From: Lautropia sp. SCN 69-89
GTDB taxonomy: Bacteria; Pseudomonadota; Gammaproteobacteria; Burkholderiales; Burkholderiaceae_E
Reading direction: 5' to 3'
Assembly (NCBI GenBank): GCA_001724855.1
Contig: MEED01000031.1
Span: forward strand, 1 to 38,274
Length of the DNA stretch: 38,274 bases
A program made the position numbers and the translations under genes. The notes beneath the pieces were generated by a model. That model was not told the origin of the DNA and ran no database searches. It was given only the letters and a program-made list of their open reading frames with translations. Positions 24,217 through 34,567 of this stretch are shown here, in pieces; positions within the stretch are counted from its first letter, which is position 1; each line of letters opens with the position of its first letter.

Positions 24217-26319
24217 TCAGCGGCGCGCGGCGCGCCGGCGCAGGGCCTCGCGCACCGTGTCGGCAACGTTCTCGGCGGTGAATCCGAACAGGCGCGCGAG
24301 CACGGCGGCCGGCGCGGATTCGCCGAAGGTGTCCAGCCCCACGACCGCGTCGCAACCGTACTTCCACCATCCGTCGGTGACCCCGGCTTCGACCGCGATG
24401 CGCGGCAGGTGGTCGGGCAGCACGTAACTGCGGTACGAGGGTTCCTGGCGGTCGAACACGGTCGTCGAGGGCATCGAGACGATGCGCACCGCAATGCCGT
24501 CGGCCGCGAGCAGTTCGCGCGCGGCAAGCGCGAGCGAGACCTCGGAACCGGTGGCGATGATCACCGCGTGCGCTTCCTCGGCGTCGCGCAGCACGTACGC
24601 GCCACGGTCGATCGCGTCGACCTGGCGCGCCGAGCGCGTGACGAACGGCACGGCCTGGCGAGAGAACAGCAGCGCGCTCGGCCCGTCGCGACGCGCGATC
24701 GCGGCACCCCAGGCTACTGCCGACTCGACCGGGTCGCAGGGACGCCAGACGTCGAGCCGCGGAATCAGCCGCAGCGACGCGGCATGCTCCACCGGCTGGT
24801 GCGTCGGGCCGTCTTCGCCCAGACCGATCGAGTCGTGCGTGAAGACGAAGATCACGCGCTGCTTCATCAGTGCCGACATGCGCACCGCGTTGCGCGCGTA
24901 GTCGGAGAAGGTGAGGAAGGTGCCGCCATACGGCACGAAGCCGCCGTGCAGCGCCAGCCCGTTGAGGATCGCGCTCATGCCGAACTCGCGCACGCCGAAA
25001 TTGACGTGGCGACCCGGCACGAACGAATCGTCGACGCGCAGCGCACCGGCGCCCTTGAAGTCGGTGAGGTTGCTGCCGGTCAGGTCGGCCGAGCCGCCAA
25101 TGAGTTCCGGCAGCGTCGGGCCGAAGTGGTTCAGCGCGTTCTGCGAAGCCTTGCGCGTGGCGATCGTCTCGGCGCGCGCCGTGGCTTCCGCGATCGCAGC
25201 GTCGAGCGCTTCGTCATAGGCACCGGGGAGGTCGCCGCGCATTCGGCGTTCGAACTCCTGCGCATCGGAGGGGTGGCGCTCGCTGTAGCGCTCGAACATC
25301 GCGCGCCAGTCGGACTCCGAGCGCGCGCCGCGCTCGCGCGCGTCCCAGGCCGCGCGCACCTCGGGCGGGATCTCGAACGGCGGATACGGCCAGTCGATCG
25401 CCGCGCGGGTGGCGGCGATTTCGTCCTTGCCGAGTGGCTCGCCGTGCGCCTTCGCGGTATTGACGCGGCCGGGCGACCCCTTTCCGATCATCGTGCGGCA
25501 CTGGATCAGCGTGGGCGCGAACGTGCCGTCGCGGCCGCGCGCGCCCCATTCGCGCGCCAGCGCGATCGCACGGTCGAGCGCTGCCACGTCGTGCCCGTCG
25601 ATGTCGGGGATCACGTGCCAGCCATAGGCCTCGAAGCGGCGCACGGTGTCGTCGCGGAACCAGTGCTCGACCTGGCCGTCGATCGAGATGCCATTGTCGT
25701 CGTAGAAGACCACCAGCTTCGACAGCTTCAGCGTCCCGGCCAGCGAGCAGGCCTCGTGCGAGACGCCCTCCATCATGCAGCCGTCGCCGGCGAACACCCA
25801 GGTGAAGTGATCGACCACCGGGAATCCGTCGCGGTTGAAGCGCGCGGCCAGCAGCCGCTCGGCCAGCGCCATGCCCACCGCGTTGGCCAGCCCCTGCCCG
25901 AGCGGGCCGGTGGTCGTCTCGACGCCCGGCGTGACGCCGACCTCTGGGTGCCCCGGAGTCATCGAGTGCAGCTGGCGGAACTTGCGCAGCTCTTCGATCG
26001 GCAGCGCGTAGCCGGTGAGGTGCAGCACCGAGTACAGCAGCATCGAGCCATGACCGTTGGACAGCACGAAGCGGTCGCGGTCGGCCCAGTGCGGGTCGGC
26101 GGGGTTGTGCTTCAGGTGCCGGGACCACAACGCGACCGCGATCTCGGCCATGCCCATCGGCATTCCGGGATGCCCGGAGTTGGCCTGCTGCACGGCATCC
26201 ATCGACAGCGCGCGAATCGCGTCGGCCATCTTCTTCAGGGTGGCCGGCGGCGGCAACGGCGCCCCGGAATGGCCGCCGCTCACGGCGGGTTGCGCGCTAT
26301 GTTCCAGGAGAGCCTCCAT
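24217..26319 (-). CDS. tkt: Transketolase
   Basis: A 700-residue thiamine-diphosphate enzyme moving two-carbon units between sugar phosphates in the pentose phosphate and Calvin pathways. Motifs: [50 protein letters not shown], the TPP/Mg segment [18 protein letters not shown] with DDNGISIDG, the pyrimidine domain [13 protein letters not shown] and [18 protein letters not shown], and the C-terminal FDRQEPSY. The extra 28 N-terminal residues ([17 protein letters not shown]) precede the usual start. ATG 26319 follows GAGGA by 5 bases. It heads the tkt-gap-orf106-pgk operon, from an extended -10 promoter and a leader of about 77 bases that begins with a strong hairpin. Confidence 0.96.
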   Translation of the reverse strand: MEALLEHSAQPAVSGGHSGAPLPPPATLKKMADAIRALSMDAVQQANSGHPGMPMGMAEIAVALWSRHLKHNPADPHWADRDRFVLSNGHGSMLLYSVLHLTGYALPIEELRKFRQLHSMTPGHPEVGVTPGVETTTGPLGQGLANAVGMALAERLLAARFNRDGFPVVDHFTWVFAGDGCMMEGVSHEACSLAGTLKLSKLVVFYDDNGISIDGQVEHWFRDDTVRRFEAYGWHVIPDIDGHDVAALDRAIALAREWGARGRDGTFAPTLIQCRTMIGKGSPGRVNTAKAHGEPLGKDEIAATRAAIDWPYPPFEIPPEVRAAWDARERGARSESDWRAMFERYSERHPSDAQEFERRMRGDLPGAYDEALDAAIAEATARAETIATRKASQNALNHFGPTLPELIGGSADLTGSNLTDFKGAGALRVDDSFVPGRHVNFGVREFGMSAILNGLALHGGFVPYGGTFLTFSDYARNAVRMSALMKQRVIFVFTHDSIGLGEDGPTHQPVEHAASLRLIPRLDVWRPCDPVESAVAWGAAIARRDGPSALLFSRQAVPFVTRSARQVDAIDRGAYVLRDAEEAHAVIIATGSEVSLALAARELLAADGIAVRIVSMPSTTVFDRQEPSYRSYVLPDHLPRIAVEAGVTDGWWKYGCDAVVGLDTFGESAPAAVLARLFGFTAENVADTVREALRRRAARR

Positions 26320-26377
26320 CGCGGTCCTCGCAGCTCGGGTGCAGGTCGGCGCTCCGCCTTCGGCACGCCCGACACCG

Positions 26378-26398
26378 CTGCCCGGCTACGCCGGGCAG
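26378..26398 (-). promoter_or_regulatory. Perfect 9-bp hairpin at the 5' end of the tkt mRNA
   Basis: CTGCCCGGC and GCCGGGCAG pair perfectly around a three-base loop. If transcription starts about seven bases after the -10 at 26408-26403, this stem sits at the extreme 5' end of the tkt transcript. Such 5' stems can protect mRNA from decay; early-transcript pausing or attenuation is an alternative. No T-run follows. Confidence 0.45.
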
Positions 26399-26402
26399 GC
26401 CC

Positions 26403-26411
26403 ATTCTAGCA
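26403..26411 (-). promoter_or_regulatory. tkt operon promoter, extended -10
   Basis: On the minus strand the sequence TGCTAGAAT contains TAGAAT (26408-26403) preceded by TGC, an extended -10 element. No good -35 is found 16-18 bases upstream, which is tolerable for an extended -10. The predicted start is near 26396. Confidence 0.5.
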
Positions 26412-26427
26412 AACCGGCGCAATCCGG

Positions 26428-26458
26428 CTGGCGCGAAAACCTGTGGATCCGCTATAAT
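26428..26458 (+). promoter_or_regulatory. Promoter of the spermidine fusion gene, consensus -10
   Basis: TATAAT (26453-26458) is a perfect sigma-70 -10, the best in the window. The nearest -35-like hexamer is CTGGCG (26428-26433) at 19 bp, a poor match, so an activator or the AT-rich upstream context may matter. It is back to back with the tkt promoter: the two -10 elements are about 45 bp apart, so the upstream elements overlap. Transcription should start near 26465, leaving about 257 nt before the ATG. Confidence 0.55.
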
Positions 26459-26515
26459 GGCGGGCTCTCTTCGCGAGGCTGCGTACATCACCGCCCCGCG
26501 GCTTTCCACTGATCT

Positions 26516-26669
26516 GGATCCCCCCGAATCAAGACCAAGGGGATGCTCAGGAACTGGTTGAACAGGCCGGCGCAAGCCGGCCTGAACCGATCGGGCCCGC
26601 AGGTTGCGCCGCAAGGCAACTCCGGGCACTTGGGGTCTTCAATCCAGGATCCGCACCTGCCAGGGTGCG
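26516..26669 (+). promoter_or_regulatory. Candidate structured RNA leader upstream of the spermidine synthesis gene
   Basis: Reading by eye, the leader folds into a branched structure. The closing helix pairs GGATCC (26516-26521) with GGATCC (26647-26652), then across an internal loop AAGAC (26531-26535) with GTCTT (26635-26639) and CAAG (26536-26539) with CTTG (26629-26632). Inside are hairpin A, a 9-bp stem 26563-26571/26576-26584 capped by GCAA with GGTT/AACC below it, and hairpin B, GCCCG/CGGGC (26595-26599/26623-26627), GTTG/CAAC and CC/GG, also capped by GCAA. A third stem CGCACC/GGTGCG (26652-26669) follows and competes for one base with the closing helix. I do not recognise a known riboswitch. 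It precedes an enzyme that uses S-adenosylmethionine and makes spermidine, so sensing of one of these is a fair hypothesis. Confidence 0.5.
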
Positions 26670-26721
26670 AATCCGCAGAATGGTCCACGCCGGCGACGGG
26701 AAGGGACTGGGTTGGAACGGA

Positions 26722-28014
26722 ATGCAGGGACTGCACCTCACCGCTGATCTGTACGGCTGCCAGTGCGACGGCGCACTGCTCACCGACGCCACGGAACTCG
26801 AACGGCTGTGCCGTGCCGCGGTCGACGCCGCGGGTCTCACCGTGGTCGACGAGAAGTTCTTCACCTTCCCCGACTACCAGGGCGAGCCGGGCGGCGTCAC
26901 CGGTGCCGTGCTGCTCGCAGAATCGCACCTGGCGATCCACACCTGGCCCGAGCGCTCCGGCGTGACGCTCGACGTCTACGTCTGCAACTTCTCCACCGAC
27001 AACTCGTCGAAGGCCGAAAAGGTTCTCGACGACCTCATCGTCGCATTCGCGCCGCGCCAGCAGGGCACCAACCGCATCCTGCGCGGATCGGAAGACCCGG
27101 TCTCGCAGTCGGGCGAGCTGCTGCTCGAATGGCTCAACGACGACAGCGCGTTCGGTTTTCGCGCCGCGCGCCGCATCGAGACGGTGCGCACTCCCTACCA
27201 GACGCTCGAGGTGTTCGAGACGCCGCAGTGGGGCCGCCTGTTCCGCCTCGACGGCTGCTACATGACCTCCGAGCGCGACGAGTTCTTCTACCACGAGGCG
27301 ATCACGCATCCGGCAGCCATCGCGCATCCGCGCCCGGTCTCCGCGCTGGTGATCGGCGGCGGCGACGGAGGCTCGACCGAAGAGCTGCTCAAGCACCCGA
27401 CGATCGAGCGGGTGGTGATGGCCGAGCTCGACGCCGAAGTGGTGCGCGTCGCACGCGAGCACCTGGGCACGGTGCACCGCGGCGCATTCGACGACCCGCG
27501 GCTCGAACTGCGGATCGGCGACGGCTGGGCGCTGGTCGAGAAGATGGCCGCTACCGGCGAGCGCTTCGATCTCGTCGTGCTCGACCTCACCGACCCCGAT
27601 ACGCCCGCACACCGCTTGTACACGCCCGACTTCTTCCGGATGCTCGAGCGGGTGATGAACCCGGGGGCGGCGGTCACGCTGCACATCGGTTCGCCGGTGT
27701 TCCGCCCCGACCTGGTCCGCAAGCTGCTCGCCGCGCTGTCGTCGGTCTTCGCGATCGTGCGCCCGCTAGGCCTGTACGTGCCGCTCTACGGCGCCTACTG
27801 GGGCATGTGCTGCGCATCGCAGACGCTCGATCCGCTGGCGATCGACGCGCACGCGGCGCAGCAGCGCATCGACGAGCGCGGCATCTCCGACCTGCGCTAC
27901 TACAACGGCGACATCCACCGGGCGCTGTTCGCGTTGCCCAACTTCTATCGCGAGCTCGTGCCCGGTGCCGCCCGCGCGAGCGCGCCGCAGGCGCTGGCGC
28001 ACGCGGCGCGCTGA
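26722..28014 (+). CDS. Fused S-adenosylmethionine decarboxylase-spermidine synthase
   Basis: A 430-residue bifunctional protein. Residues 1-115 are a class 1B AdoMet decarboxylase: ESHLAIHTWPE contains the self-cleaving Ser68 that would become the pyruvoyl cofactor, with His73 and Cys88 spaced as in the Thermotoga enzyme (63/68/83). Residues about 135-420 are an aminopropyltransferase: FRLDGCYMTSERDEFFYHE, the AdoMet-type loop IGGGDGG (211-217), MAELD, and the catalytic VVLDLTDP (Asp288, Asp291) with GAYWGM. Together they would turn AdoMet plus putrescine into spermidine. Self-cleavage at Ser68 would leave the synthase attached to the alpha chain. The ATG at 26722 has only a weak GGA upstream; an open frame begins 19 codons earlier without homology. 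A long structured leader precedes it and rsmE follows after 29 bases. Similar fusions are known in some bacteria. Confidence 0.92.
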   Translation: MQGLHLTADLYGCQCDGALLTDATELERLCRAAVDAAGLTVVDEKFFTFPDYQGEPGGVTGAVLLAESHLAIHTWPERSGVTLDVYVCNFSTDNSSKAEKVLDDLIVAFAPRQQGTNRILRGSEDPVSQSGELLLEWLNDDSAFGFRAARRIETVRTPYQTLEVFETPQWGRLFRLDGCYMTSERDEFFYHEAITHPAAIAHPRPVSALVIGGGDGGSTEELLKHPTIERVVMAELDAEVVRVAREHLGTVHRGAFDDPRLELRIGDGWALVEKMAATGERFDLVVLDLTDPDTPAHRLYTPDFFRMLERVMNPGAAVTLHIGSPVFRPDLVRKLLAALSSVFAIVRPLGLYVPLYGAYWGMCCASQTLDPLAIDAHAAQQRIDERGISDLRYYNGDIHRALFALPNFYRELVPGAARASAPQALAHAAR

Positions 28015-28043
28015 GGCGCGCGCCCGAGGCTGCTGCCCACCCC

Positions 28044-28793
28044 ATGCGCCCGCGCGTCCTGGTCGCAGCGGCGCAGGCCGACGCGGCCGGCGAGCCGATG
28101 ATCCGCACGCTCGACGCCCGGCAGTCGCACCACCTGGTGCGCGTGCTGCGGCTCGCCGCGGGCGCGCCCGTCGAAGGCTTCGACGGCAAGGGTGCGCGCT
28201 TCGACGCGCGCATCGAGCGCGCCGACCCGAAGGCCTGCGCGATCCGGCTGCTCGCCCCGATCGCGGCCTGCACCGAGAGCCCGCTGGCGATCACGCTGGC
28301 GCAGGGCATCAGCGCGGCCGAGCGCATGGACTGGACCGTCGAGAAGGCGGTCGAGCTCGGGGCGCACGCGATCCAGCCGATCGTCTGCGCGCGCACGCAG
28401 GTGCGGCTCGACGCGCAACGCCTGCAGCGACGCCACGAGCACTGGGCCCGCATCGTCGAGGCAGCGTGCATGCAGTGCGGCCGCGACCACCTGCCCGAGC
28501 TCGGTGTGCCGCTCGCATTCGAGCGCTGGCTCGCCGCGACCGATCGCAGGGCAGCTCGTACGCGCATCGTGCTCGATCCGCGCGGCGCGGTACGGCTCGC
28601 TGCGCTGCGCGTCGACGCGGCGCAGCCGGTCGACCTGCTGGTCGGGCCCGAAGGAGGCTTCGATGCGACCGAGCTCGAAGCAGCCCGCGCGGCTGGCTTC
28701 CAGGCGGTGCGGCTCGGTCCGCGGGTGCTGCGGACCGAGACGGCGGGCCTGGCCGCGATCGCCGCGCTTCAGGCGATCGCCGGCGACTTCTGA
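28044..28793 (+). CDS. rsmE: 16S rRNA (uracil1498-N3)-methyltransferase
   Basis: A 249-residue SPOUT methyltransferase for m3U1498 of 16S rRNA. The N-terminal PUA-like part shows SHHLVRVLRLAAGAPVEGFDGKG; the catalytic part shows LAQGISAAERMDWTVEKAVELG, PIVCARTQVRLD, then RHEHWARIVEAACMQCGRDHLPEL, and the trefoil-knot AdoMet motifs LLVGPEGGFDATELEAA and LGPRVLRTETAGLAAI. The length matches E. coli RsmE. It lies 29 bases after the spermidine fusion gene, probably cotranscribed. No strong Shine-Dalgarno is close to the ATG. It converges on the barstar gene with 16 bases between stops. Confidence 0.95.
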   Translation: MRPRVLVAAAQADAAGEPMIRTLDARQSHHLVRVLRLAAGAPVEGFDGKGARFDARIERADPKACAIRLLAPIAACTESPLAITLAQGISAAERMDWTVEKAVELGAHAIQPIVCARTQVRLDAQRLQRRHEHWARIVEAACMQCGRDHLPELGVPLAFERWLAATDRRAARTRIVLDPRGAVRLAALRVDAAQPVDLLVGPEGGFDATELEAARAAGFQAVRLGPRVLRTETAGLAAIAALQAIAGDF

Positions 28794-28809
28794 GCCGCGC
28801 CGGTCCGCC

Positions 28810-29244
28810 CTACGAGCCGCCGCGCGCCCCGCGCCCGCCGCCGGCGCGCACCGAGTAGAACACGCGAAACGCGGTCTGTCGGTCGAAGAAGAAGCCCGCG
28901 GCGTCACGGAACACGTCGAGCAACGCGTCGCGCTGCTCGCGGCCGAACTCTGCAGTGTCGGGCAGGTTCTCCAGGATCACCAGGAACCCCGGCTGCTCGG
29001 CATCGCCGCACGGCTTCAGGTCGGTGACGCAGTCGTACAGCGCGTCGAGGTTGTGTCCGAAGTGAGCCGGCAGCGAGAACGCGCCGGCGATTGCCGCGAG
29101 GACGCCGGCCTTGTCGGTCGCGCGCGCCAGGTCGACGCGCAGCAATCGCTGGTCTGCCCGCTGGGCGGCACGCTCGAGTGCATCCAGGTCGTAGGCGGCC
29201 AGCGGCAACACGGCCTGCGGCGGGATGTTGCTCAGCGTGCCCAT
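28810..29244 (-). CDS. Barstar-family ribonuclease inhibitor
   Basis: A 144-residue barstar-like protein. The core LLRVDLARATDKAGVLAAIAGAFSLPAHFGHNLDALYDCVTDL matches the barstar signature, where an inhibitor helix and a conserved FGxNLDALxDxLxDL block cover the RNase active site. The acidic block before FLVILENLP is also typical. It stays in the cytoplasm (no signal peptide), while the RNase encoded just before it is exported. The barstar ATG is 4 bases after the RNase stop, and its Shine-Dalgarno AGGGAG overlaps the RNase end, which couples inhibitor synthesis to RNase synthesis. The C-terminal tail is Gly/Arg-rich and family-atypical. Confidence 0.92.
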   Translation of the reverse strand: MGTLSNIPPQAVLPLAAYDLDALERAAQRADQRLLRVDLARATDKAGVLAAIAGAFSLPAHFGHNLDALYDCVTDLKPCGDAEQPGFLVILENLPDTAEFGREQRDALLDVFRDAAGFFFDRQTAFRVFYSVRAGGGRGARGGS

Positions 29245-29248
29245 TGCA

Positions 29249-29635
29249 TCACTCCCTGATGCGGCGGAAGCTGCGGTAATGGTCGCCCGTGTAGTAATAC
29301 TCGCCGGACGTGCGCGGATTTCCTCCCGTCACGATGCGCCGCGCGCCGCGATCGCGTGCGCCGGGTGTCGGCACCGTGTACTCGGTGTAGTAGCCGCGCT
29401 CGCGCCGCGGCAGCAGGCCTTCGCGATTGAAGAACACCGTGCCATCCTTGTCGTAGCGGAAGGGCCCGCCGTTGCGGATGCGCGCCAGCGTCTCCCGCGC
29501 CTGCGGCGGCAGCTCGTCGAGCGCGACCCAGCCCGGCTGCGGCGCGCGTGCCATGCACGCCTGGAAGGCCGGCAGCACGGCCAGCGCGGCCAGCAGCAGC
29601 CACTGTGAGACGGACAGCCGCCGGCAAAGGTTCAT
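29249..29635 (-). CDS. Secreted barnase/RNase Sa-type guanyl-specific ribonuclease
   Basis: A 128-residue microbial RNase of the N1/T1-barnase group. A signal peptide is visible: basic MNLCRRL, then a hydrophobic stretch at 11-25, with a Cys at 27 that might make it a lipoprotein instead (LPAFQAC). The mature domain shows GGPFRYDKDGTVFFNREGLLP, GYYTEYTVPTPG, RGARRIVTG and YTGDHYRSFRRI. By analogy with RNase Sa, Glu85 is the base, Arg99 or Arg100 binds phosphate and His119 is the acid; all are intact, so it should be active. The barstar gene follows at once. Roles could be nutrient RNA degradation or competition; many betaproteobacteria carry such a pair. Confidence 0.92.
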   Translation of the reverse strand: MNLCRRLSVSQWLLLAALAVLPAFQACMARAPQPGWVALDELPPQARETLARIRNGGPFRYDKDGTVFFNREGLLPRRERGYYTEYTVPTPGARDRGARRIVTGGNPRTSGEYYYTGDHYRSFRRIRE

Positions 29636-29714
29636 GCGACCTATGCTAATGGAGATCGGCGAGGCTGCAAACGCAGCGCCCGCGGCGCGCCCGCGGACGC
29701 GGGCGCCGGGCGCG

Positions 29715-32030
29715 TCAGGCCGCTTCCGGCTGGGCGACCGCCTCGATCGCCCGATCGAGCGCGCTCCCTGCGGTCGCGAGCCGCGCGTAGCCGGCCTCGA
29801 ACAGGTGCGCCAGCTCGCCGCGCGTGAACGAGCGCCCGGCGTCGGGGTAGCGCGTCAGCACGAAGAGCTTGCGGGTCGGTCCGATCCAGGCCAGGCGGAA
29901 CACGCGGCGCGCGCCGTTCTCGTCGAGTTCGATCAGGTCGCCGCGCTGCAGTGCGTCGAGTCGCGCCTCGCCCTGTCCCGCCGGGCGGGCGTCGATGGCG
30001 CCACCCGCCACGCCACCCGCCACGCCACCCGTCGCCGCGGCCTGCGCCGCGACGGTTGCCGGCGCTGGCGCCGCTGCCCGGGCTGCTGCGGCCGCCTGCG
30101 CCGGAGAAGCGGCCCGAGCGGCCGCGGCTGCCTGCGCTGCCGTGCCGGTAGCCTGCACACGCGCCTGCGGATGATCGGCGATGCCGCGCGGCACTGCAGG
30201 CGCGGGCTGCGGCGGGCTGCCAAGTGCCGACTTCGCCTCGCGCACCGCGCGCGTGTGCCATTGCAGCAATTCGTTGAAGAACCGCTCGCGCTCGCCCGCC
30301 TCCATGCCGACCGGTTCCAGCCCCTTCATCAGGCCGCCGATCAGCTTGGGCAGCACCGCGGCCAGCCGGCCGATCTCCTCAGGCGACTTCGGCGCGACGC
30401 TCCAGATCAGCATCTCGGCAGCACGCAGGCCGGCCGCCCAGGCGACGTCCGAATCGCCCGCGTCGACCCGCGCATGCGCGAGTGCACGCGACCACCACCG
30501 GTAGAGGAACTCCCGGACGAATACCGGCGTCACCGGGTCGATGCGCAGCGCGATCTCGGCGCTGGCCGCCTCCTGCGCCTGCGACAGTGCCTCGAGCCGC
30601 TCGGCTTGCCGCGTGATTTCCGCCATGCGCGCCGTGCGACGTTCGGTCTCCTGCTGCATCAGCAGGTCGAGACGCCGTACCGCCTCGTCGAAGGTGGACA
30701 GGTCGGACTCGAAATGTTCGATGATCCAGTCGACGAGACCCGCGATGCCGGCAACCAGTTGCGACTGCGGCCCCACGTCGGCGTCCGGATCGGTCGCGGC
30801 CTCGGAGATGCAGTCGATCAGCCGCCGCATCGGGTGCTGCCTGCGAGCGAAGAAGCTGCGGTCGATCAGGGCGGCCTTCATCGCGACCACCTGCAGCCGC
30901 AGCAACTGCTGCTTGACCGGATCCGGAATCAGCCGGTCGGAGTAGATGTAGTCGAACACCAGCGAGACGATCTCGATGGTCACCTGGTCGAGCGCCGAAC
31001 CCTTGCGACGCGCCTCGTCGAGCAGTCCGGTCATCGCCGCGCCGCCAGCCGCCGCCTCCGGCGTCGACTGCAGCGCGTTCAGCGCCTCGATCAGCGGCGG
31101 CTCGGCCGACGGCATCGGCAGGTCGGCCATCGCGAAGGTCGACGGGTCGATCAGCATGCGCGCCGCCGAGCGCCGCGCCGAAGGCTGGCCCTCGGCGATC
31201 TGCTGCATCAGCGACTCGAACGCGTCGCGCGTGGCCGCAGCCGCGCCGGACACGGCCTCGGCGGCCGCAGCCACGGACGCAGCAGTCGCAGGCGGTTCGG
31301 CCGAGGCGCGCGTCGGCGACTCGCCCGAGCCCACCACGCGCGGCCTGATCGTCGGCAGGATCCGGTTGCTTCGCAACCGCTCGTTGACGTGCGAATACAC
31401 GTGGTTCAGGCCGGCCGAAACATGCGGCTCGAATGCCTGCAGCAGCGCGGCACGCACGCCGTTCGACGGCGCGAGCGCGTCGAGCGCCGAGCGCAATGCG
31501 TCGAACACCTCTTCGGGCGATGCCGGGTGGTCGTTCTCGTCGAACCACTCGCGATCGAGCAGCGCGGCAAGTCGCGCGCGCATGCCGAGCACCTCGTCGG
31601 GATCGAGCCGGTTGCGCGAGCGCTGCGCCAGTTGCTCGAGGGCGATGCGTTCCTCCTCGGCCGCGTCGTCGACGAGCGCCAGCTCCGCGAAGCGGGCTTG
31701 CTGCGCGTCGCCGCCTCGGTTGAACATGCGCCGCTCGAGCAGCTCGGCGAACGACTTGCGGAACCGGGACTCGATGTCGCGGCGATGCTGCCGCACGACC
31801 GCGACGGCCTCGAGCAGCACCTGCTGGTTCTCGCGGCGCGACTCGCCCATCGCGCGCGCGACCATTTCGTCGCTCAGCCTGTCGAGCGCCTCGCTGACGA
31901 CGCGCTCCAGGCCGGCGACGACGATGCCGCGGCAATCCTCGAGCAGCTCGAATCGCCGGCGCGGATCGATCGCCGGCTCCGGTGCCGCTTCGGCCGCATG
32001 ATGAGCCCTCTCGGAAATCTCGCTGGACAT
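29715..32030 (-). CDS. DUF1631 family protein
   Basis: A 771-residue, mostly helical cytoplasmic protein with the pattern of the DUF1631 family: an N-terminal AQ/L-rich region (RRRFELLEDCRGIVVAGLERVVSEALDRLSDEMVARA), an FRKSFAELLERR block, a central LIDPSTFAMADLPMPSAEPPLIEALNALQ segment, and VSLVFDYIYSDRLIPDPVKQQLLRLQ followed by RSFFARRQHPMRRLID. Residues about 615-680 are an Ala/Pro/Gly low-complexity linker with a 12-bp DNA repeat. The last 90 residues form a separate small domain (LQRGDLIELDENGARRVFRLAWIGPTRKLFVLTRYPDAG) that looks like a beta barrel, perhaps PilZ-like. Its function is not established. It stands alone between the RNase pair and maeB. Confidence 0.88.
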   Translation of the reverse strand: MSSEISERAHHAAEAAPEPAIDPRRRFELLEDCRGIVVAGLERVVSEALDRLSDEMVARAMGESRRENQQVLLEAVAVVRQHRRDIESRFRKSFAELLERRMFNRGGDAQQARFAELALVDDAAEEERIALEQLAQRSRNRLDPDEVLGMRARLAALLDREWFDENDHPASPEEVFDALRSALDALAPSNGVRAALLQAFEPHVSAGLNHVYSHVNERLRSNRILPTIRPRVVGSGESPTRASAEPPATAASVAAAAEAVSGAAAATRDAFESLMQQIAEGQPSARRSAARMLIDPSTFAMADLPMPSAEPPLIEALNALQSTPEAAAGGAAMTGLLDEARRKGSALDQVTIEIVSLVFDYIYSDRLIPDPVKQQLLRLQVVAMKAALIDRSFFARRQHPMRRLIDCISEAATDPDADVGPQSQLVAGIAGLVDWIIEHFESDLSTFDEAVRRLDLLMQQETERRTARMAEITRQAERLEALSQAQEAASAEIALRIDPVTPVFVREFLYRWWSRALAHARVDAGDSDVAWAAGLRAAEMLIWSVAPKSPEEIGRLAAVLPKLIGGLMKGLEPVGMEAGERERFFNELLQWHTRAVREAKSALGSPPQPAPAVPRGIADHPQARVQATGTAAQAAAAARAASPAQAAAAARAAAPAPATVAAQAAATGGVAGGVAGGAIDARPAGQGEARLDALQRGDLIELDENGARRVFRLAWIGPTRKLFVLTRYPDAGRSFTRGELAHLFEAGYARLATAGSALDRAIEAVAQPEAA
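30002..30037. repeat. 12-bp tandem repeat inside the DUF1631 gene linker
   Basis: CACCCGCCACGC occurs twice in tandem (30002-30013, 30014-30025) with a diverged third copy (30026-30037). It encodes the GGVA-type repeats of the flexible linker. The unit keeps the reading frame, so copy-number change would alter linker length only. Confidence 0.8.
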
Positions 32031-32248
32031 GTCCTGGCCCTGCCCGAATCGTCGTCGGCGCCGTCGATTGCGGCTCGCCGGCTTCGATGCTATTCGGCGC
32101 GGCCGACGCGGGTCAATGCGCAGGCACGCGCGCGGGCCTTGCGAACCCCGTCGGACGGGAGCATTCCGACGAGCGGCGCTTCGGCGCGCACCGGCGGCCG
32201 CGCGACCGTTGCGCGCCAGCGGCGCCCGCCTCGGGGCGCGTGCCGTTC

Positions 32249-34537
<2,289 letters not shown>

Positions 34538-34567
34538 CGTGAGACAGCGCCTCGCTGCGCGGGAGAG

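Noticed and set aside
26516-26669. Assignment of the spermidine-gene leader to a known RNA (6S, SRP, SAM, SAH, c-di-GMP, guanidine, speF)
   Set aside because: None of the core consensus sequences of these classes that I can recall is present. 6S shares only the idea of a long closing stem with an internal loop.
32149-32171. CGTCGGA/TCCGACG stem downstream of maeB as a terminator
   Set aside because: Seven-bp arms with a 9-base loop but no T-tract; about 80-100 bases from the stop. Could be chance in GC-rich DNA.
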